DNA of 64,000 bases from Tubiluchus corallicola (GCA_030141605.1 JAQGDQ010000168.1:186001-250000); one strand, 5' to 3'; shown: positions 34,224 through 51,434, counted from the first letter of the stretch. Notes: generated from the sequence alone by a model not told the origin. A program made the numbers and translations.

Positions 34224-34373
34224 TTTTCTGCTGATTTTTGTCGTAACTCTGGTATTTCGCTCTGTTCGCACTAAAATACTTCATTTACTTCCTTCTTCAG
34301 CTCACGACAATGCTTTCTTGTCTTTCTGACCCAAAACTTCTGGTAAAAGTTGTGCCACGAGATACGTGACTAG

Positions 34374-34379
34374 TTTATA
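34374..34379 (-). promoter_or_regulatory. Candidate TATA box of the 127-aa secreted protein gene
   Basis: Minus-strand TATAAA in the context 'taactataaactag', about 150 nt upstream of the ATG. If used, it would give a 5' UTR of roughly 120 nt without an intron. Confidence 0.4.
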
Positions 34380-36900
34380 GTTAGAAAGGCTTAGTGAGAT
34401 CTACTGCAACTGCTTTACCGGCCTGGCCATAAGATAAGACAGAAGAGGCAACTGTTTAATGCAAATAATCTGCAAAAGTCCATGTTTTTGTCTTTCTCAC
34501 ATATTGTATTTATTTACCTGTTTATCCATTCGAGCATCGTCGTAAATATCATTAAGCTCAGCGTATTAGCATTAGCTGTAGGTATGGGTGTAGGGCAGTA
34601 GGTAAGATGGTTCATGTTGGTTAATTACGATATGAGTTTGCTTAGAAGCTATTTTAAGGAAGCGTTGTTTCGCATTTCTACTTAACAGTTTTCTAAATTA
34701 GACAGGTTTGACCGTAATAAGAATGTTGGCGAATGGTTGGCGTCTATGGCGAAAGTTGTAAAAATTAGTAGCCTACAGCTTTTACAGCTTTTGTACTTTA
34801 ATATTTTAGAGACTGTTTTCATTTTCTGCTAACATATGGCAGTTAATTTGAGCTGAGCTATACATGTACACATAAATGTTAATTTAATTAAAAGAAATGT
34901 CACGCGTTTAAAAAAGACAACAACATTACGGCTGTTTATAGGTTACATCGCAAGCGAGTAATAAAGACATGAAATAAATAAAAATAGAATTTTGTCACAT
35001 TTTCTATTCTGTTCCATATTTTTGTGGATCTATTTTACGAATGCTGCCTGGTTGGCACTCGTAACTTGCTTCCTAATTTATAATTTTGACTAAGTAGTTA
35101 ACTTCACGATCTACCGACCTGTCGTTACTATTGGTGGCCTACCAGGAAATGCTGCTCAGTGGACCCGGTCCTAGGGAATTTTCTGTAGAACATGCATTGC
35201 AAATATTTTCATAAAAATCTAGACTTTGTTCTTATTCACTCTTATTATAAGTATTATTTTTAATATTTGCACTATCACGCATTAACATAAATAATAAACT
35301 ATGTTAAACAGATGCTTTAAGCATTTATTTTACATATATGGAAGCTTATTTTATTTCTATTGAATATATTTTTGATTAGTGTGGGCCAGTTTGGATTCTT
35401 GAATGTACCTTTTTACAAGTTTTTAAGTGGAAATTTTTACCCATTTCGATGCTGCTTTCCTGATTTTTAATAGTGATCTTATGGTCGTTGTACATTGTTA
35501 GATAAAACTAGTTCTACGAGTCAGAGTTGTAGATGAGTTGACTGGTTAGATATGTAGGCCATTGTTGGTGAAAGATTGTTAGCGTGCTCAATGGTAGCAA
35601 TGAGGTAGTTTTGGGTAGAATGTGTCTTCCCACAAAGAGGGTCGCCGGTTCAATTCCCGACCCAGTAATGCAAAAACTTAAAAAATTGTACCTCTAGTAT
35701 TTCGACCAAGCACGCGGGTTTATCGAAGTTATATGCAGGCAATAATAATCGGGACCACCTTGAAAATAGATATCAAATTACTTAAGGTGTTATATTTGGT
35801 ATACGTCCTAAACGAAATTATCATTATTATATTATTATTATTATTTAAACTATTATTGATAAAATATTGTTATTGTAGACTAATGTTGTTAAAAGTCTTT
35901 TATGAGTAGACTATTGTTGATGAATATTATTATGTAGATTGTTCATCATGAAAGTGATGAGATACCACTGAAACTGTTCTCAAAACTAAGTACAGCGCCT
36001 TCTCTTAATTTTTTCAATATTCGCATCTACTGGAATGAAAAGAAAACAACGTTAACTAGTTTTACATATAAAACTTTGTATTAATTTTATTGTCATTTAA
36101 TTACACAGACATTGAGCACCAAGTTGATGAAGAACTCTTACATTGATACAACGTTTATGGCTGAGTGACCCAGTCATTACAAAACCATACTAAGTAATGG
36201 AAATTTCCACAAAAGTGTTACTTTCATAACCATTTTGATGTCATCAAAGTTGTTACAATTGGGTTGGTGATTTGTATTACATATTATTGCATGACACCAA
36301 CTATTACCATTTCTATAATTCTATAAGGTTATTAGGTCTGGGAGGGAAAGATTTTGATAATGGTAATTACTGCACTGTACTAAGGTTATTTTGTAAAACG
36401 TGAAGTATTGCATTCACAGATTGTCAATTGTCATAACAAGGAGCGTGGTAATAAGTAAGGCGGATTTTTTATTGCCCTTGGAATGATAGTTGTAAAAATC
36501 TCCGCTAGGTGGAGCGAATAAATCTGAATTAAGTTACTCATTATAATTACTATTATAATAACTAATCTATATTCCAATACACGTTACAGATATACAGGAC
36601 AAGGCACAAATAAGATAAAATCTTTAAGAACTATTTTTACACTATCTTACAAAGACGTCATCCGTACAACAGTAGACATTATACATGTGGATAGAACTGA
36701 ATTGAAAGAAACCACTTACAAAGAGGCCACCCTTTTTGTTGGACTGCTATAAATACCTACTGCATTCTGTGGTATTAAAAACCAATTAAAGATACTGCTT
36801 GCCAAAGCTTTTACTATAGCTCTAAATTGTTTCATGTACTGAAAACATGTTCAGTTGTTTCCCTCTTGAAGAAGTAAACTTTTAGAGTAATTTTTTAGAC
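34380..36900. other. Intergenic stretch with one tRNA-like SINE candidate
   Basis: No protein gene seen. AT-rich, with TTATTATTA patches at about 35820-35880 and the tRNA-like segment at 35580-35675 described separately. Confidence 0.5.
35580..35675 (+). mobile_element. tRNA-derived SINE or tRNA pseudogene
   Basis: RNA polymerase III promoter boxes are present: an A-box-like TGCTCAATGGTA at 35585-35596 and a near-perfect B box GGTTCAATTCC at 35647-35657. The B box sits in a T-arm-like hairpin with arms GGGTCG and CGACCC. No full cloverleaf or anticodon arm could be built, so a SINE head or decayed tRNA is more likely than a functional tRNA. Confidence 0.5.
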
Positions 36901-37070
36901 TTTATCATAATTTTAATTATAAAACATTTAAAAATTTAAGAAGTCAGACAGGGGTTCAATTCAATTTGAAGACACAGAAGCCTAAGCTTTTGTGTAGATT
37001 TGTCAGCACAACATTTTGTTATCAAGTTGACGCCAGTAGTCAATGGCTAAGCTTCATCAGATGGCCGTGT

Positions 37071-40000
37071 CTAGCCTTGGTACCTGCTTGGGCGCTGTAA
37101 TTCGGTGTATGATGGCAAATCACTCAACGTAGCTGGACCTTGGTAATGCGGATTTGGAATTTCGAGTCGTGGTGTTTTCTGGGAATATGGTCTTCTGTAT
37201 CTATAAGATTCTTCACTGTAGATGTTGGGCGTCCTTGGTTGAGGATCGTAACTGGTGCTTGAAATTGGATAACCAGTAGGCGGCTCTGGTTCGCGTCCTT
37301 GGTAATCATGGTTTTTCGTTTCCGCATGATCTTCTCTACTAAACAGCTCAAAGTTATCCGGATCTTCCCGGTATCCATAGCGTTTCCTTGGGGTGTCGTA
37401 AGACGGCGCAGCATCCGGTGGTGCTTGGTAATCTTCACTGGTGGCGTCATCTAATTTTGCTTCTTCTCTCTTTTCCAACTTGTTGTACATTTGCAAGATC
37501 TCAAGTAGCCTACCAAGCGGAATATCTGATTCTTCTGATTCATTGACTTCCGGTTCTTTGGACTTTTGAGATGGCTACAAAATAGTGATCGTTAATAAAT
37601 AATAAATCTTGTTAACAAAAAAATTAAAAGAAATAAAAAACACTTTTCGAAGAACAGATGGCAAAATAAATGCAGTGCAATGCTAGTTTTAGTGACGTCG
37701 TTCTACGCTATTTTCGATTAACAGTCTGGCGCCATCTGTATTCAGCTAGCGTTATTATATTAAACGCCAAAGCTATTATAACGAATCATAATTTTTGACA
37801 TTTTGCACTAACAATTACAAGAAAGATCCTGCAAAACTTACGGCTTTTGGATCGCCTCCCACTTTCTTTTCCTTGCTCGCCTTGTAATATTTGATGCTGG
37901 CCGTTTTCAGGTGGCATGTTATCGACTTCAAAAACAATTCTAACGCCTCCACCATTTGATGTTCATGTATTGGAATTCTAAACAGATGAGAAATAAATCA
38001 TGACACATGTTTTAAAGACGAAGTTGTGCGCGAATTGTGCTCATAAATCTAGAAATTTAATTTTATGTAAATTGCATTGATGAATTTATTACTCAATAAA
38101 TTATTTTCATTGGCATCTTTATTTTTTACTAATTGCACATATACAGCCAACCAGTTTTTAAGCTCAATGTGTTTTACTTGCTTAACTAGTTACTTATTTA
38201 TGTACTTGCTTTTTTGCTTGCTTTACCAATTTCTTACTACTTATTTACTTACACGCTTGGTTACTTTACGAGTTCACTTACTTACTGACTGACTGGCTAT
38301 TTACTGATTGAGTGACTGACTGACTGGCTTATTTATTTGTCTGCCTACTTTTCTTACTAACTCCGTGGCACCGTCCGCTTTACGTTTGTTGTAGAGGTTG
38401 AAAACTTAATCCTGTTTGCAATAAAAAAAGACTCCCCTAAGCACAACGTAATTTGTATTTGGTCTTTTGGCGCGTATTGTGTATATCGTAAAATCAATGC
38501 GTACTGGAAATGTTTTCGTATATTGCGAGGAAGGTTTTACGCAGAAATGATTCCCGGTCACATAAATTACACTAGTAATAATGATGCTTAATACCTGGAT
38601 ACTAGTAATTAACTTTCCTATAACATGTGTAAGGGATCAGCAAGCAAAAGCACCATCTATTTTTGTCGCATCTTATGTTCTTATAACGCTCAGCAAGTGT
38701 TCATTGAGTAATGGTATAATGATTAATCATTAAATTTAATAACTATAAATGTAAACGCTGAAGCAAATTGTAAACGCTGGAGTCTGAAACACTGTTGTTT
38801 TGATCAACCTGTTCTTTTTGTTTGCAAGTTCCTCAGCCAGTAATCAATTAGTTAGACATTTCATATTTGCTTGGAATGACACGTCGCAGAAAAGGTTTTT
38901 GAAGCTCGCGTGCTTTTCGATTTACAGTAACTTGCACCAATGTTTTAACGAAAAAATTTCTTGAAATGTAAAACATCATTTTGTTTTGCACAAGTAATTC
39001 TCCAATGTGATCAGGGTCCGCCCTGTCACCTCGTGGGAAAGAAATAGAAGTTATCATTCTCATGTAATTTTCTCAACTAATTGCATTAGTTGTAGTTTAT
39101 GCTATCACGGTCCATCGCTTAATTTGTATAAACAAAAAGCGATTGTGAGAACGCATTCATAGCCACAAATGACGCACTGTTTCCACACCCATAAAATAGG
39201 CCATCACATACAAACCCGTATAACCTTGTTCCAATTGCCAGGTTTGGCAGCTACTTACGTGAAACTAAATAATCTCTAATAATGAAAACAAATCAATTTA
39301 AAACGAGCACTTATGAAGATGGGTACACAGTCTGTATTTGCTAACACCTCCCACGGTGCTAGTCCGATAGAAGCTGGACAAAGGAAAGATAATAACTATG
39401 TGTTTTTTTTAAAAAGCAATTCAGCAAGAAATGTTGGTTATTAGTAAGCAGTAAGTGTAGCAGCACAATGCATAATTTTCAAAGGTCCTTGAATAACTAC
39501 TCGGCTCTTAGAATAACGGCATTTTGATGTCACGAACCAGTGGGATAAAACTAAGATCAATACCTGCCACGTAATAACGAAGGTGACAAATAACTTTCAC
39601 TTTATAAAAACTCGACTCAACAATAACAGAAACAATGACCAGTAACAATCATTGAGACAATAACAGTTGCTGCAGCAGATAATGACAAGCACAAAGACAA
39701 ATGCGGTACAATAGAATAGATGACTGCACCAAACAAACAGGGACAATTATAGGTCAGTGCCGGATAAGGGGGGGGAGCAAGGGGCCCGGGCCCTGGGCCA
39801 CCCACCAATATAGACTGTGATAATATGTATATACTGTATATAGGCGTTACCATTTTAAAGAAAGAACTCATACAAGAATTGGACTTCAATGACATCATCA
39901 ATGACTTTGCTACACCAAAATCGAGAAAAATGTCTGGACGTAATGGTTGGAACTCCATTCATTTTTTGATTTGAACTGTATTTACTTGTTAGTTATACTA

Positions 40001-41253
40001 TACTTTTTCGTGAAACATTAAATAATTTAAACTGAATTTCTCTGTGTAAAAAATCGGTAAGAACAACTTGTGTTCATTTCATTTCGTGTTCATGCAGTAC
40101 ATATACCATTGGAAGAATAGTCTGTGGTGTATGCAGTAGGGGAGTTGGAAAAGGGGCCTCCCTTCCAAGCGCGTCCCAGACCTCCCACGTGCTTAATCCA
40201 GCCCTGTTAGGCGCTACAACAGAGAGGACCAAGTATAGAGACAATAAATACTGGGACGAACTGTGACCAGCTTAGAGACAGAAAGTGTTGTAACAGTTAG
40301 TGAAAAGCAATGTTACAACACTTACTGTCTCTGTGCTTGTTGCTATCCGTTGCAATATTTATTTTCTCTATGGTCGTTACTTTCTGCTGCAGCACCTATA
40401 ATTGTCTCTGTTTTTGTCACTATCCATTACAGCACTAATCTTGTCTCTGTGTTTGGTAACATCATCTATTATAGACAATAAAGAAGTATGTACTGCAACA
40501 AGTAGCATCAAGCGTCGGTATAGTAAGTGCTGTAACATATAGTGATAAACCCAAAGATAGTAGTGCTGTAACACACAATAACAAGTGCTGCAACAGACAC
40601 TCAAAGGGCCAAGCAGAAGGAGTCAGACAGTAAGTGCTGTAGCAGGTAGTCACAAATATCAAATAGTAGGTACTATAACAGATAGTGACATGGGGAGTAA
40701 CTGAATAGCCATGGTCTAAGCTTAGGGCTGTGCTAGGTAAGCAGCAGCAAACCTAGCTGGTAAATGCATGGTGGATTGCTGGAAAAACTGCTTTTCCAGG
40801 GCTATTTACCTCGTTGAGGCCTCATTCGAGTATAGTTACAACACCGCTGCTGGCACAGCCATGTAAGAGAAATGTTTCTGGCAATGAGATCGCTTTCTGT
40901 CCTCCGACAACCATTTACCAGCGCCGAGCGGTGTAGTTGAGTGGGAAAAAGTGGCAACATTAACAACAACAATAACACTATCAAATATGACGGAAATTAT
41001 AAAAAAAGTGCAAATAATTATTTTAACACTGAAAACACCAGTAGTACTGACAATTATGGCAAGGGAAATGGCAATTAACTAGCATAAAGAGGTATATTTT
41101 AGTTAGTGACAAAACTATACAGTGTACACGTCACTTCCATGTGGAAAAGAAGCTATTTTTTAAAACGTTTTTGAAACGGAGCCATTAATTGACCTATTAA
41201 AAATTTACCTATAATTGAAGAGAATTGAATGTACATGGGACTGCATTGAACGG
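37071..41253 (-). CDS. Tyr/Pro-rich protein with YQG motifs (5' end uncertain)
   Basis: Firm exons on the minus strand: 37980-37843 (acceptor tctgtttag|A, donor GCC|GTAAGT) and 37574-37071 (acceptor attttgtag|CCATCT, stop TAG). They join in phase 0 and read ...HEHQMVEALELFLKSITCHL...GGDPKA | PSQKSKEPEVNE. A plausible upstream 45-nt exon is 41253-41209 (tttgtttag|C...ATAG|GTAAAT); its phase 2 end fits and it contains an in-frame ATG (MQSHVHSILFNYR). The N-terminal part is a Leu/Lys/Glu amphipathic helix (LLEILQMYNKLEKREEAKL). The last ~120 residues are rich in Tyr, Pro, Arg and Asp, with repeated DYQA, DYQG, HYQG and a terminal RYQG. No signal peptide was identified, so secretion is unproven. 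Composition resembles structural or adhesive proteins. The last two exons are confident; the 5' end is not. Confidence 0.62.
38150..38340. repeat. Drifted CTTACTTA/GACT tetranucleotide block
   Basis: TTACTTATT, CTTACTTAC, GACTGACTGG words with period 4 and many changes. It lies upstream of the YQG-gene exon at 37843-37980, inside its intron if the 41209-41253 exon is real. Confidence 0.6.
39755..40206. mobile_element. Non-autonomous hAT-like MITE
   Basis: 452-bp element with terminal inverted repeats CAGTGCCGGATAAGG (left) and, read inward from the right end, CAGGGCTGGATTAAG. They match at 13 of 15 positions with one gap. CAGnG ends are typical of hAT-superfamily elements, and subterminal G/C-rich runs (GGGGCCCGGGCC and AGGCCCC) are present. 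The flanks (TTATAGGT / TTAGGCGC) form only an imperfect 8-bp duplication. No transposase frame. Confidence 0.6.
40274..40332. repeat. 22-bp inverted repeat hairpin at minisatellite switch point
   Basis: Left arm 40274-40295 and right arm 40311-40332 are reverse complements with one mismatch (AGAGACAG[A/T]AAGTGTTG...). The 15-nt loop is TTAGTGAA-like. It marks where minisatellite orientation flips. Confidence 0.8.
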
Positions 41254-42843
41254 CTAAACAAAGGAAAGCGTGTCTACAACTTTCCACAACAACAACTTAG
41301 TCATATCGAGTAATGGTAGCACAATAATAGCAGTAAAACGCAAGCATGTTGATCGCTTTCTGTAAGAGATCCTGTTCTACAACCGACTTATTAAATTTAA
41401 CCTCTTTTGTTGTACAGATGAGTAGCTAAGCACTTTTCCACAACAATAACCTGACAGAAGATAATGGCATTTAGTTAAGTCAGGTTGCATTCAGATTTGC
41501 GAATATAAACATGCAGAAAAGAAGCTTGTTAGCTAAAAATTGCTGTACCCAGCAACCTACATTTTAAAAACAAAGCTCCATACGGCCAAGTTTCTGTGTC
41601 CAGCGCAGCTTTTCTATTGGTTGTACAGAGAACTCATATGACAATAACGATGTTGTTGTTTACGCTGACCCGTGTTAAGGAGATTAAATTGTGTACAAGT
41701 AGTTGTTTGGGATTAACTTAGATTAACAAATTGGGTATTGTTAAGCTGTACGTGTTAGTAACTGTATTACACAGTCAGAAACAAATTGAAACACGTTGTT
41801 TTCTCGAGAGCCTTGTGCCTCAGTTAGATACTAAGTTGTATAACTTGTATTTGTTTATTACATTTATCCTAACACAATTATAGCTTTATATTTTAACTTT
41901 CAGTGTCTTATAAACTGTACTTCGAAGAGCCTCAAATGTAACTAATGTTGCAGTGACATCGCAACAGACTAGTGAAACATTTGTGACCAACTACACTTTT
42001 TCCAAAACACAGCCAAAAATAGAGCTATTCTACAGAATATATGATTATACAGAACAGTAAAAAACGAAAAAGCATTCACAACAACAATACAAGTTCGACG
42101 AAAATTTCAACCAGCTGCCTTTTGTACCCTTCTGGAACCTTAAATCTGTTCGCCAAAATTGTCCAAGTAAACTTTCAGTCAGTGAAACACGTTATTTCAT
42201 CGGTCTTCCTGCACATCATACAAACTATCTGTCGCTAATTAGTTAATTAATTAGTACTTGTGCTTATTTAAATACGATTATTAACGAATTTTAACGACGA
42301 ATATCAAATGACACACAAGATTAGAAAAATACGTGTGCAAGAAAATAATTGAAAACCAACAAGGAAACTGTCAATGAGAATACATGTGACACAAGATTTT
42401 CGATTACCTGACAGTTGCTACAGGAGAGTTATTAAACAGTTTGCGTTAATTATTGTCCATTTGACATGTTGAAATTACACTGCATTGTGAGACACGAAGA
42501 CCTTCGCCTCTCCCATGACACGTCGAAACGCAATTGCGAATTTCTTACTTATATCCATAGGAAAAGCACCAGTATTATCATCGCCAAGTAACACAACATT
42601 TTTTAATAAATGGCAGTTAAAATGCATGCTTCATCTTGTATCTATCCAAGAGTCGTTGTTAAAGATAATCATAGATAATTTGATTTACAGCGATCCAAGG
42701 TTCAATCTAGATTCAAGAATTAAGTTGGTTCCTAGCCTAATTAGCTTGCTCAACTCTTTGGTTATTTGCCTAATTGCCTATTCACCTATCTACCATCAAC
42801 AATGTCGTCAACTAATCAACACTCAAATAAATAACCAACTTAT

Positions 42844-42969
42844 CTAAAAACTGATAAAATGATCGATTTTTGTATCGATAACTTACTGATATTTTGTAGA
42901 ATGATAACCTGATATATGAGCGGTTTTTTTCATATGTACAGAAGTTTAGCAATGTGTTTCTTTTTTACC
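42844..42969. repeat. ~125-bp direct repeat, copy 1
   Basis: Begins CTAAAAACTGATAAAA and contains ACTTACTGATATTTTGTAGA and TGATATATGAGCGG. The same order of blocks recurs at 43616-43738 with scattered substitutions. Copies are 772 bp apart, start to start. Confidence 0.75.
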
Positions 42970-43615
42970 TATATACTTACATAAATAAAAAAGTTATGTC
43001 ACTGTCATCATTCTTACTATTTTTGTCATTAAAGATTTATCTGTCTTTTCTGCCTACAGGTACTTACTGACCTATTGAGCTACATAATTACCTACTTTCC
43101 TAAACAGCTTACTTACTACATATCCAGCAACTACCTACCTAGCTACCTAGCTACCAGCCTACCTATCTACCTACCTATCAACCTACCTATTTACCTACCT
43201 ACCACCTGCCTAGCAAGCTACCTGTACAGAACGTGCTTTCTATTTATTAATCTACTTTCCTGCTTACTTAATCATGTACTCGTGTAACCATGCGAGTTGT
43301 ACATACGCTGGTATCTCTTATAATTGCCTGTCTACTTACTGAACCTACTCACCTATCTAGTTGTGCATCTACCCACAGCTTACACGTACAGCTAGTTAAT
43401 TAATGCTTACGCACCTATCAACTTACCAATCAAACACTAAACCACACGTATAGCCACATCATTAATCGATCAGTCAACTGAACCATCGGATGTCTGGCCC
43501 ACTAAAACAATTGACCAACTAGCTAATTATGCCATTCCGTCAACTAACCAATCTGCCTGCCAACTAGTTTGTCAGTCATCCAGCTTATAACCACCCAAAC
43601 AAACAGTTAATCTGT

Positions 43616-43738
43616 CTAAAAACTGATAAAAACTGATTTTGCAAAGATTACTTACTGATATTTTGTAGAAGGACTACTTGATATATGAGTGGTTTTTTTC
43701 GTATGAACAGGAGTTTTAGCAGTGTTTTCCTTTTTATC
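43616..43738. repeat. ~125-bp direct repeat, copy 2
   Basis: Counterpart of 42844-42969: CTAAAAACTGATAAAA, CTTACTGATATTTTGTAGAA, TGATATATGAGTGG, then a T-rich end. Confidence 0.75.
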
Positions 43739-44855
43739 TTACAGCTGTGACTGAACAAATTGCTGATTTCATGCACTCTTTTAACTCTATATAATTGTGT
43801 CTGTTTTTTTTGCTGTATTAGCTCTGTTATTTGCAGATTAGCAATTCAGAATTTCAGCCATACTTTTCTACATAGTCAAACACTTCATTTGACATTTCAA
43901 AAATGGGTTATAAAAGCTATCAAAGACGCGAGATATTACGCTGTAATAATGACCCACTTACTGACAAAACTTTGATATGGATTAGAGCTGTATTAGCGAA
44001 ATTTGCAGACACTAATCGCCAATAATCGCCCACATGATGGTAATTCTGAAAAAAGTTGGCAGATGATTTTTTGTCAGAGATATATAGTTAGGGCGAATCA
44101 CTGTAACCTTGTCTGCATCTCTAAATCCTGATTAATAAGATTAAGCGATTATATCGATAAATGCACAACTTCATAAAGTTCAAGTGTGCATATCTGGGAC
44201 GTATCTGATATTATGATATGTCCCAAAAGCTGCAAAATTTTAAGCACCTGACGCGTATTTTCGATGTAACATCGCGCACCAGGTATTTAAAACATGTCCG
44301 GAAAGTAGCAAAACTGTTTAAAAACCATTCTACCTATCGAACATTTCAGACATTTTAAGTATGCGTATGTAAGGTATATCAGACATTTTAAATATAACGC
44401 GTCTGGATCGTATGGCGCATTTAAAAGCATACATGTCTGCATACAGTTATAATCCTAAAGTAATCCAGGAATAACGAGTTTTGATACAGGTACACTAATT
44501 TAGGGACTTATTTACAAACCTCCATAACTTTGAGTATGGCACTGCATGCTTTGTTAGTAGTACTTGTGTAATAATTCCAGCGTGCTCTTTATTAAGTCTC
44601 GTCTACATGGATAAATTTTTACACTATCAAAGAAATTTAATTTTCTGGCACACGACATTATCATTAGACAGGTGTTCTTATCATGGGTATCATTGTCTGA
44701 AAACCCTCTCTTTGACGCACTTTAACTTAGTTAAATTTTTAATTAATTAACGTGCTTGCAGTGTTACATCCATCCAAGCAATGCATGGAATATATGCTTT
44801 CTGTCTTCACGCAGCATTACATTTGCTCACTCATGTGCCCTTTAACTCGATACAA

Positions 44856-44861
44856 TTTATT
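44856..44861 (-). terminator. Poly(A) signal next to the stop of the 80-aa secreted protein
   Basis: Minus-strand AATAAA starts 6 nt after the TGA stop, giving an extremely short 3' UTR if used. An alternative AATAAA-type site lies further down at about 44590. Confidence 0.4.
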
Positions 44862-44867
44862 AAAAAC

Positions 44868-49903
<5,036 letters not shown>

Positions 49904-50222
49904 GTTATTTCCTGAAACACACAAAACACGCAGTAATGGCTGCTATCCAAAGAATAACACAGATAAACTAGATTCAAACACTACACAATCACCACGCTTG
50001 TTCTAAACTTGCAAAACAGTGGCAAACTACACAGTTTTTGGGCCAATTGTAATCTTAACGTTTAATGCGTCATACCACTAAAAACGTGAGTGTGTCAGTA
50101 ATCCGCCGTTTCTTAACTACGCCGATGTACCGGCGCTTGCAGAATGGGGTTTCAACCAATACTGGCACTCTACTACACCTAACAATATTACACAAGAAAG
50201 TGAAACCAGTTTCGGCAATATC

Positions 50223-50230
50223 CTTTTATA
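50223..50230 (-). promoter_or_regulatory. TATA box of the 80-aa secreted protein gene
   Basis: Minus-strand TATAAAAG in the context GTGTATAAAAGGAT, with a TTACGTCA CRE-like site about 20 nt upstream. Transcription would start near 50195, ahead of a non-coding exon spliced to the acceptor just before the ATG at 49903. Confidence 0.6.
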
Positions 50231-51434
50231 CACTCGACTATGACGTAAGCGGCATCTAGTGTTGCACACCTGAGTGGGGTATGTCGTGCGCTGCTGCTCA
50301 CGCAGGTATGTAGCTACCTGGTCCGTTACTGCGATGAACAAATCGTCTACAATTAATATTTTCCTGTAGCGAAGGTTACTGGTAGCAGTGAAATTTATCA
50401 GTAGTAATTCATCGCTACCCAACTGACCTATATTGCTTAGACAAGAGAATCATTATTTGCAACGCGTGTAGTTTTGGAAAAGGGGCGGGGGAGAAAGTAG
50501 AGGCGGTGACTGAATACTTTCTACGAAATCAAAATCAATTAGGCGCACCATCTCTCATTATCACTTCGTTATCCCTTTCATAAACTTGAATTAAAGTTAG
50601 CTAAACATCTCGTATGAATTTTATCTAATAATCTAACCCTGATATAAGGCTATTGTTAAGAGAACATCCGCATATGCTCAATGCGATAGAATAGGTAAAA
50701 TCTTTTCAGAAAATTATAAGAAAATTGACGAAAATTGTGGAAAAAGTCGAAGTAAATAACCATTGTAGTCAATTATGATATCACTTTGCGCTCTGGATAA
50801 GCAGAAATTTTGGATGCAGTGTAAAATACGCAAAATTTGACATAAAAAGACCTAAATACGGGCGCAAATTAATCCACATATTTCTTTTTTCATTCAAAAG
50901 TGAATTAAAAATTTGTAGCTCAAGTTACACATTATCTGCCAAATTATAAAAATCACGAAAGCGTTAAGTTTTGAATTTTTATTTGTCAATGAAAATTAAT
51001 TTTTCCAAGTGGTGACTCATAAGACGAAAAATCACCCGTTATTTTTAGAATTCTGCCGTTCAGAATTCCAGTTTGAAATTCCTCTATATCACAAAAGAAT
51101 TTTGTTTCTTGTCTGGTCATTAATTTTAGTAAATTGTCACTAGTTTCTTTTAGTATCTTAACTTGTTTATTAAAATCCAAATTTGTTTGTATGTAGAAGG
51201 CTTTAATTCTAAATGACCTCAGGAATTGGAGAAGCTGCAATAATTCACCGTCGCCTACCACATATGTGCTTCATAACGACTGTTCTTTATGCTTGAACGT
51301 GGGAAGTATTATTTTCTTTTTCTGTTGCTGCGTGCCAATAGTACGATAACATCGACATCTACGCCTAATCATGTTATGTTCACCTGTATTTAAATGCAGA
51401 TGTGTAAACTCTATTTATCTTGTATAGTATAATG

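Larger units (their letters stand above)
39600..40700. repeat. Bidirectional ~40-bp minisatellite
   Basis: Units of the type GTCTCTGT-TTTTGTCACTATCC-ATTACAGCACT occur at about 40325-40460. Their reverse complements (AGTGCTGTAACAGATAGTGAC) occur at about 39635-39700, 40230-40310 and 40510-40690. Units are about 40 bp and diverged. The array is interrupted by a hAT-like element at 39755-40206. Confidence 0.7.
41254..44855. other. Non-coding stretch, tetranucleotide field and a direct repeat
   Basis: No supported gene. The stretch 43075-43600 is a long drifting CTAC/CTAA/CAAC-type tetranucleotide field. Two ~125-bp direct repeats lie at 42844-42969 and 43616-43738. Confidence 0.5.

Noticed and set aside
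38848-39063. 72-codon minus frame (GELLVQNKMMFYISRNFFVK) as an exon of the YQG gene
   Set aside because: No donor with the required phase 2; the frame ends in a stop and all frames close within 40 nt.
40802-40984. Minus frame starting with a hydrophobic stretch (IVLLLLLMLPLF) and ending at a GTAAAT donor
   Set aside because: Begins with TTG, no acceptor or good ATG, and phase 1 fits none of the known exons. It overlaps an AACAAC repeat that makes the Leu run.
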